Assembly (NCBI GenBank): GCA_949775045.1
Contig: OX459096.1
Span: forward strand, 41,394,959 to 41,458,958
Reading direction: 5' to 3'
DNA from: Metridium senile
Taxonomy: Eukaryota; Cnidaria; Anthozoa; Actiniaria; Metridiidae
Length of the DNA: 64,000 bases
Shown: positions 55,975-64,000 of the stretch, piece after piece
Numbering within the stretch: position 1 is the stretch's first letter
How the letters are laid out: the number at the start of each line of letters is the position of its first letter
Notes under the pieces: model-generated
What the model was told of the DNA's origin: nothing
The model's database searches: none
Seen by the model: the letters and a program-made list of their open reading frames with translations, nothing else
Program-made: the position numbers and the translations under genes

Positions 55975-58900
55975 ATGAAGAGAACGGTGCAGAATAGGGT
56001 AGGAGACGGCAGCGATATATAATTATGTGTTTTGCAGCATAGTAATTTGTTATTTTAAAAGTGATTGAGCTCCAATTTTAACGAATAACTGCTTAGTAAA
56101 ACTGAACTAAACTTAAAACCATTTATCATTGCATAGCCATCTAAAGCCTCTCTTGTTGCAAGGGGACTTGCTGCTAAACCACTCAAAGGAAAAAGGTGAG
56201 CGTCTCTTACGAAGATGCTATTTGTTTGCATCAAATTACAGCAATCTCATTGACAATGTAAGTTTTATTTTGATCACACTTTCCTTTATTTAACCAAGTA
56301 TATAAAATCACGCTTTAGTTCAGTGAGTCTAAATTTATAACAGATATTAGACTTGAATGAAAATTTTTAATAATGTGCTTTTTATGTTAATTTGTATATT
56401 ATCTTTTAACTAAATATGTAGTGAAAGGTGTAGGTGATGGTAGGGAATTTTAAAGAGTGTCAAGGCTTGCTTTTTCAAAACAAGCATTACTATTATTAGG
56501 TAGAATACTAGATGAATCTTCATCAGTACAAGCATTACAGTATTGTTATTTTTTTATTTCAGGGTTGTGAAAAGCAAAAAGGTTCCAGATAATAGGCCAG
56601 GCTACTCCCTATACTCTACTGATTCAGAAGACCAGGTATTTCATCAGCATTGTTACATGTTTCATTGTCTATTATAAAATAATTGGGATAGTACGCGCGC
56701 GTTGATTGGTCAAACAGCTGTGTTTCATGAGAGCATGAAAGACACACACGCCATTTTCAAGCGCGCACGCTCATTCAACGGTCAGTTTTGTTGTTGTTTT
56801 GATCTTTCGTGCGCACTTATTGGTCATTTTCGATGAAATGCAACGTAGGGAGAAATGACATCGTCAAACGAATAAAAGGGCATTTTTTTCATCTTTTTGC
56901 GCGATTGTTATTTTATAAAAGAAATGAAACACGTCTTCTCAAGCAGGTCCAAACACTCGACTTCGTCTCATGTTTGGACTGATCTGCTCTAGAATTCTCC
57001 CAAACGCATCTCAGTTTTCATTAGCGCGTGAACATGTGTGAACACGTGTGAACACGTGTGAACACGTGTGAACACGCATTTCTTATGTCAGCCCTATGCA
57101 TATTGATTGTATTGTTGGGCTGTAGGCTTCTACTGTTGGTCGTGGTCTGGATAGATGTGCTGCTCTACTTACAAACATCTTAGACAATAACAATAAAGGT
57201 ATAACTTCCAGAAGGCTATATATAGACTGTTGGCTCAGTTACCTTCATGTCATGTGCTTATCTCAAGTCAATCTATATTATTAGATGAATACATGTTTAC
57301 TAAATTTTATGTGCCAGTTGGCAAGTCAAATAATAACTTTACTAATCATCAATCAGTATGAGTGCCAAGCAAATCATGAATAAATTAATTAATGAATGAA
57401 TCAATAAATAAACCAATGAATCAATTCATAAATCAATCAATCATACAATTAATCAATCAATCAACCAATCAGTGATTTAATCAGTAACACATTTCTCACA
57501 CAAGTTACAAATGTAATTAAATTATAGGAACCAATGATAAAAGAGGTACTGAAAATAAACCAATTTTGAAACAAAGAGGGAAATCTACTCCCTCTGGAAA
57601 GACATTCCCAGCAAAGTCTCAAGCCAGTAGTAGTGTTGGCAAGCCTATTATCATACCTACTGCATCACAAAAAGATCAAGGTAAACCTTTACTGACTTTT
57701 GAACTTTGAAAATAGTCTTGTCTTTGCTCTCTTTATTTGAGTTTTGTTTAAGTTACATACCTTAGCTAACTCACAAACCAAATAGTTCCTGGTCATGATG
57801 TTTTCTTACATCACCCTTGATTGTCATGGAGAATCTTCCCTGGTCAACCAGCCAATCAGAGCACTCAATTTCTGTGTGCTATTTAATATTATTAAATCAT
57901 GTATTAAACACCAAATGCTTATGGCTGTATGAAGAGTGGTTGATACAACCGATACTGTGAAATTTGCTAGCTCACATGTATTTGAATGGAGGCATTGTCA
58001 CATTTTATCATCAATATCATCATTAATAAATATGATTTCTATAATTATTTTTATTGCTTTGTGTAATTCATACAAATGTTAATAAACATAACTAAGTGTT
58101 CTACAAAGAAAAGACAAATTGGTTATATTGAATTCATATTACACACTACAGTACCGGCCATGTACCGGTGTGAGTAAGGAGTCCCTTGCAAGTATGTTTC
58201 GACAGAATATTCATGAGCAGCAGCATTAATAACTTTCGTAATGCAATGATTTCAATCAACTAGCTTCTAGATTTTTCATTCCTTTCATTATTTATTGTAA
58301 CATGTGTGTTGTACATTGTATATATTTTATGTTCATTACATGTATTGTATTTGTAGGACCATCTACTTTGTATAATGAGCGTCTGGTTGCTTCTACCCCA
58401 TTGTTAAACCCTGGTGAGAGAAAGAAACAGCAACATCTTTTAGAAAGAGAACAAGAACTGACACATCAATTACTCCAGCTACAACAACACTATGATCTGT
58501 TACAGGTAATGCTTTAAGCCGTTTTCACACTACACTAGAAGACAGACAGATTGTCTTATGATCAATTGCTTACAGTCAATTGCTGTGAAAACATGACAAA
58601 CACAAACGACTTGTCTTCTAGTTCTAGTAATTGTTTTGAATTTATTTTGTTAACTCAGTAGTCAGCAAAAGTCATACATAACGCTGCAAGAGTCGAAAAT
58701 TAGATTTCGCTCATATTTTAACCATAGGTAGGTGTATTTAGTTTGGTAAAATAATCAAAGACATTTTCGACCAATAATTTAAACCAATTTTGAAAGCTCT
58801 TACCAAACAACAACAACAACGACAAAAAAACAACACATTTTATAACTGTGCTATCACAGGTAGCCCAGTAATAAGGTTACAATATGCAAATTGCATTGAT

Positions 58901-61900
58901 CACGCCGACACATGAAATTTACAAATTTTCTTCAACTTCGAGAGCATAGAACAACACGAAAAGTAATTTCCCCAAAACAATTTAATTCAGTTTCGTAGAG
59001 GTCATTATTAAAACTTGGCCTTGAGATGTTTTTTTGGGGAAAAATATTTTGTAGCACATGGAGAAAACTTTGAATATTTTCACCCTATTTTTAGAGAGGT
59101 CAAAAGTGTCCTTTAAAAATAAATTTATTTAAAATTGAAGGATATTATGAAAGTTCATGAGAGTCTTCAAAATGTTTCTTGAAATACTATTTAACAATAT
59201 TGAGATCTTTAACAGCGATAAATTATTTAATTTGCTTGGGACAAGCTTTCAAAATTGGTTTAAATTATCGGTCAAAAATTAGTGAATTTAGCTAAAATCC
59301 ATTTTCTTCGATTTTCTCAAAAACTAAGCGGTATTTTACCCAACTGACTACATAGCATTTCTTCTTAAGATTTTTTCGGGACTCATGGATTCCTTTGATA
59401 AAATTTATTGACATAGGTAGAAATCAAAACTGAAATAACAAAGGGGGTCACCTTGCTCATTTTAGAACTGTGAGGGGTGGTGTAAGGCACTTTTTGGCCT
59501 AATCTGCTTCCAAAATAAGCTCACTAAATTCATTTGGAAATAAAATTACTACAATAACCAGTCTTTACTTAAATCTTAACTAAAGACAGATTCTCACAAA
59601 ATAGTTCTTTTGCTTTTGTTATCATATCTTCTAGCCTTTGAAAAGCCAAAGATTTGGCTGTTTAATGATCATTTCAACGTATTACCAAAACGTATTACTA
59701 AAGTCAACATTACTTTGCAATGCACTCAAAAACCATATTAATTTTTTTCAAGATACAAAAAGATGAAAAAAGCCAGACGAAAATGTCTGTTTTGTTGGAT
59801 GTGAAGGTGAAATTTTGGGGATACAAAATTGAAAATAGTCACACCACTCCTGTTACATGGATCTGCACCTGACTTGTAGTGTGCTAGTGTTGTCTCAGGA
59901 ATAGCCACTACTTGGAGGGCATTTACAAAGCATAAAGGCCGATTTACACGGCACGATTGTCGTGTGCGACTTGTAGTATACGACTCAAATGAGCTCCAAG
60001 TCTTGCCGTGTAAATGCCCCTACGACTTGCCTACCAATGACGCACTCGACCTACAACTTGTAGTAGGATTTTGAACCAAGGATCAAAACCTTACGACTTG
60101 TCGTAGGAAAATGACGTTATTTGTCCCATATTAGGACTGGATCTAGTATTTCGTCCAATCACTCACGATTTTAGCAATGGCGTATACGAATCGTATACGA
60201 CTAGTCGTGCGCGTGTGAATGGTATCTACTACAATTTGTAGGCAAATCGTATACTACAGTCGTAGGTCAAAATCGTATCGTGTAAATCGGCCTTAACAGG
60301 TTTATTTTATTATTGTTTTCAGCGACAAAAAAGCCCTGAAATCCAGGAACAACAAAAACGTTCTCTTCAAGACTCCATGTTGCATGAGCTGGATGACTAT
60401 CAGACAAATGAACCTGATGAAAGATCTCCCAGGTCAACCAAAGGTACCCCTACATCAAGAAGAAGTTTAGATTACAACCATACAGGAATAAACACAAGAC
60501 ATTCTTACCAAAGTCCTGAACATGATGAACAAGAAACAAGTCACTCATCAACACTAAGGTCTAGTTTACAGCAGGATAAAAGATTCATGTCAGAACAGTC
60601 AGTAAGTACTATTCTGTCAAAGACTATGATATCATTTTGATATCAAAGTGGAGGTCTAGATAATGATAGTAAATAATGATTGTGGGTCAAAACACGGTAT
60701 TTGGAATGTGACGGAGGGGAAAACAAAACTTTTTCTTTACCTGTAGTTACTTAACTATAGAATATTTTACCATAATTGCATGTTAACATCACAGATACCT
60801 ACCAGTACTACAGGCACATGAGAGTAAACAAATATACAAACATCTGTATCTTGGTTACAATAAAAAATGTCAAGTGTTACAGAGGGGAACAGAGTTCTAA
60901 ACCAAAATACCGTGTTTGACCCTTGTACAGGTGTGATTAGTCTTCAAACTTCCTGTTGAAGTTAATAACTTTATATCATATACATGTATGCTACTGAAAT
61001 AATATTTGATCTCATAGTTAGTGGCTGTTTTTAATAATAATAATGATAAATAATTTATATAGCGCCAAAATCCTAAAGTTCAATGGCGCTTAAAAATAAA
61101 ATAAAAACTTTGAAATATCCAGTAAATAAATTATTTTGTATGCATCTATTAACAGGATAATATAGGAATCAAAAAACAAGTGAGAATGATATCGCCTGCT
61201 TCAAGTGAGCGCTATCATCCCAGAACAGCAAGCTATACATCTCCTAGGAGAAGTGATGGTACACACAATGTCTCACATAAGACTGGAGAAACTGTTTCAC
61301 CAGCTGCTGCTAGTAATGAAGTTAGAACACTACAGTACTTGATGAGAGAACTAAGGGAGGTTATTGGAAATCATGGTGAGCTTCTTGTCATTCTAGCAAT
61401 GCCCGTGTAGCAGTAATTTGTAAAGGAACCCCTCTCTCCTGTGTTTGCCCATGCAACAATGTTATTTTTTCAGAAGTATTGTAGATTTGAGAATTCAATT
61501 ATATTGTTAGATGTGCGTGGACACTCCTTTACACCATATGGATATATGGCAACTCATATGAATAATACATTCCATGCTTTTGATTGACTTGAAAAAACCC
61601 CGATGAAATAAGTATTTTTTTATCATAAGATTACGTATTTTAGCTATTAGTTGGTTTGGAGTAATTGTGGCCTCCCCTTTCCATAGAATATTAAACAGGC
61701 ATATTTCAGTTGGTGTATTATCAATGTATTAAATTCCATTTTTGCAGATGATTTGGAGGTAAATCGTCTTATAATGGAGATAGACCATACATGTAGTTTG
61801 CTGCCATACTTAATTCCACCCCGCTCACCAAACCAGGAGCAAGATGAAGATCTTGACACAAAACGATTACGATTAGAAAATGCATTCTTGAAAAGGTGAA

Positions 61901-62795
61901 CAAAGAATTACCAATAAGAGCAGCAAAACAAAGCAAAAAATACCAGCAACAACAAACAAAAACAACGGGAAAAAACACAACCAACCAACCAAACAGACAG
62001 ACAAACAAACAATGAAAACAATTACAGTAATAACACAACAGAACAAAAGTACATAAAAAACAACAGCAATAGCAAAACAGTGCAACAGGAAATAACAAGC
62101 AACAACTAAACAAAACAAACTAAAAAAAAATAAACAACAACAAATCAATCACACGAGCAACAACAACACCACAAATCATTCTTAAATTGATATTTTTAAT
62201 GTCTTGTTAGTATTTCCACAAAAAGATCAAACAGTTGCGTGATTGAAATTATTAGTACGTAACTTTGCTGATTTGTTTTATTCCAGGAAACTACAAGGTG
62301 CAACAGAAAAGACTGAGCATCAAGCATTAGCCCTACACAACTATCAACAATTACAAAGTGGACAAACTAGTGTAACGTACGAATGTAAGTACATACAATT
62401 AAATATTTCACCAACCTGTGTCACTGAGGTCAAACAATAGTGAGAAAATGACTTACTAAAAAATAATGATTATTAGCACGAGTTTTTAAAATAAATCCCT
62501 TGTCGATTTTCAATCTCAAAATGATTTTTCAGTTACATAATATCTTTTTGTGAGTACATTTTATTTGCATCTTATAGTAGCCAGTTGTAGATCAGAAAAT
62601 GCTTCTCTCCAAAAACGACTCAAGGAAGAAAAACAAGAAAACGAAAAACTACACAGAGAGCTAAGAAATTTCGAGAAGGTAAGTCCGAAAGAAAATGACT
62701 TGGATTGAAAAGGTTGTGGTAGGTTTTGTTGCATCAACACCGACTAATTGGATTACACTAGCTATGCATTTTAAGGGACGGACCATTGGATTTAT

Positions 62796-62826
<31 letters not shown>

Positions 62827-63513
62827 TTTATTGTGTGCAGGAAATTTTGTTGTCCTCTGTGGTTGTGCAGGAATTTTTTTTCCAACTCGCACGAATATTT
62901 TTTTTGTCACCGTTGTTTTGCACAATTTTTTTTCTGTAATACTGTGCTCGAATTTTTGAACCCCCTCCCCCTCCCCCACCTCAAATATCTAATGGTCCGT
63001 ACCTAAATAGAGGTCTTGGCAACACTTTAATATTCAATACTAATGATAATGTAAACAAAACGATATGGAATATATATAGCGTAGTTTCCATATGAAATTA
63101 CAACGTAGGCTTGGCCTACACTTGTTGGTAAAGCATGGTTTTAATGACTATAGTTTATATATTTTACCAGGTTATTGAGGATTTAAGAGAGGAAAAAAGG
63201 AAGTTTATACAAATCCTGGAAAACAAGGTGAATGGTTTATCAAAGGATTGTAATACAACTAGGAAATACTCATTCATTCATACATCCATCCATTCATTTA
63301 TTCGTTCATGCGTTTCTTCGTTCATGCATTCATTCTTTAATTAACAAATTTTCAAATGATTGACTTCTCCTATTCTTTTCTTTTTTATTCTTTTATCTAT
63401 TTCCTTTTTTATATTTTCATGCATTAAATAATCAGGTTATTCTTTATCCTAGGACCAAACGCATTCGAAAAACAGACGATCAACACAACTAGAAACTTTG
63501 AAATTCTCAAATG
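55975..63513 (+). CDS. Coiled-coil, probably CCDC14-like centrosomal protein (partial)
   Basis: Thirteen exons in phase: 55975-55998, 56137-56195, 56563-56635, 57126-57198, 57528-57680, 58357-58505, 60323-60601, 61156-61375, 61748-61895, 62287-62384, 62578-62678, 63171-63227 and 63453-63513. It continues past the window with at least 498 residues. The N-terminal block GYSLYSTDSEDQ followed by GRGLDRCAALLTNIL recalls vertebrate CCDC14, a centriolar-satellite protein. Next come a basic Ser/Pro-rich linker, a Gln-rich coiled coil (RKKQQHLLEREQELTHQLLQ), a long polar segment (exon 7), then LQYLMRELREVIGNH and heptad-rich helices in exons 9-12 (KRLKEEKQENEKLHRELRN). The gene and exon chain are well supported; the CCDC14 name is from memory of one motif. 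Other centrosomal coiled-coil families are possible. Confidence 0.72.
57030..57076. repeat. GTGAACACGT decamer array
   Basis: Four to five tandem GTGTGAACAC units within intron 3 of the coiled-coil gene. They lie at the end of a GC-richer block (56690-57075) with GCGCGCGTTGATTGGTC, probably an old repeat. Confidence 0.75.
59935..60297. mobile_element. MITE, AAGGCCGATTTACACGGCAC family (copy 2)
   Basis: The left AAGGCCGATTTACACGGCAC pairs with CGTGTAAATCGGCCTT at the right. The interior has repeated TACGACTTG/CAAGTCGTA-like motifs in both orientations. It lies just before exon 7 of the coiled-coil gene. Confidence 0.8.
60682..60932. mobile_element. MITE, GGGTCAAAACACGGTATTT ends
   Basis: GGGTCAAAACACGGTATTTG at left pairs with AAATACCGTGTTTGACCC at right. 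Further pairing between GACGGAGGGGAAAAC and the right-arm GAGGGGAAC region is imperfect. Intronic. Confidence 0.75.
61030..61095 (-). repeat. Retroposon 3' tail (SINE-like)
   Basis: AATAATAATGATAAATAATT followed by TATATAGCGCCAAAATCCT and CAATGGCGCTTAA. Same family as 51541-51620. Confidence 0.55.
62773..63005. mobile_element. MITE with poly-G run next to its left end
   Basis: AAGGGACGGACCATTGGATTT pairs with AATATCTAATGGTCCGTACCT. About 29 G follow the left end directly. The interior has T-rich TTTTTTTC motifs. Compare 13345-13432. Confidence 0.7.
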
Positions 63514-63621
63514 GTATGCCATTGAAAATAATATTGTATTACATTATAGTACTAATGAGTGTACAGGAAACTTTATTCAATCTCGATTTATAAAACGAAC
63601 ATGGACGTTATTTGCCGTCTG

Positions 63622-63895
63622 CAATCCCTTTGCAGCTAGAGGTCACGTGACCCCACCTACCTTAAATCCATCAGCTGTGCCAAAATGATGTCCAGAAATG
63701 GAACTGAAAGAACAAGTCGACATTAGCAAAATTTCAAAATTTCAGATACATAAAAATGGCAAAGAATATAAAATGGGATAAAAAGCTGATATTTTGACTT
63801 TTTGCTGATGTCGACTTTCCATTTCTGGACATCATTTTGGCACAGCTGATGAATTTAAGGGGGAGGGGGTCACGTGACCTGTTGCTGCAAAAGAC
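63622..63895. mobile_element. Hairpin MITE with ~95-bp arms
   Basis: GGTCACGTGACCCCACC and the complementary GGGGGTCACGTGACC near the ends, then ATCAGCTGTGCCAAAATGAT against ATCATTTTGGCACAGCTGAT, continuing through GTCCAGAAATGGAA / TTCCATTTCTGGAC. It is almost fully palindromic with a ~60-bp AT-rich loop. Confidence 0.85.
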
Positions 63896-64000
63896 CTATC
63901 GCTCAAAACAGTTTCAGTACACCTTCTGTGATGTTAGTAAGGCGAACTTTAACTGTATATGTTAACTTATTGTGTAGAAATAAAGCAACTGAAAGCAGAA

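Overview
This window is AT-rich eukaryotic DNA from an animal, most likely a cnidarian and probably an anthozoan. The evidence is the intron-rich animal genes (COA1, a pyrimidine 5'-nucleotidase, an SLC22 carrier, a PAN plus D8C secreted protein), the very dense miniature inverted-repeat elements, and the hammerhead-like retroelement tails. The lineage call rests on repeat style and gene family, not on an alignment.

Layout. 1-1059: 5' part of a PAN/D8C secreted-protein gene on the minus strand, running off the left edge. 1.2-2.8 kb: foldback elements. 2828-10258: a complete 7.43-kb virus-like mobile element with 268-bp terminal inverted repeats and a 6-bp target duplication (GCTACT), as in Polinton/Maverick elements. 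It carries a predicted spliced HUH-type Rep-like nuclease, a packaging-type ATPase with an N-terminal zinc finger, a PC4-like single-strand DNA-binding protein and four small proteins. I recognise no DNA polymerase B, integrase, protease or capsid gene in it. This is the most notable object here. 10.3-17.9 kb: repeats, a THAP fragment and a 428-bp direct duplication.

17977-32026: a nine-exon SLC22-type transporter (+). Its introns hold a 1.8-kb foldback, a 4.7-kb nested element with LINE and pseudogene remains, and large minisatellites. Its last exon ends in 20 in-frame copies of a 16-residue repeat. 32858-33115: a small secreted peptide with four CxxxC pairs (-). 33.1-41.1 kb: repeat-rich desert. 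41106-44735: a 1209-residue intronless repetitive protein (-) with a predicted N-myristoyl MGNC start and PP1-docking motifs. 45669-52344: a 12-exon NT5C3-type pyrimidine 5'-nucleotidase (+). 54451-55762: a four-exon COA1 homologue (-). From 55975 to beyond the right edge: a coiled-coil, probably CCDC14-like centrosomal gene (+), head to head with COA1.

The host genes look unrelated to each other and have ordinary cellular roles. The genes of the 7.4-kb element form one functional set: terminal genes read inward from TATA boxes inside the inverted repeats, and a central divergent pair reads outward from a shared promoter region. Exon boundaries were assigned by eye from GT/AG sites and phase. 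Several were cross-checked by reading-frame continuity, but none by transcript data.
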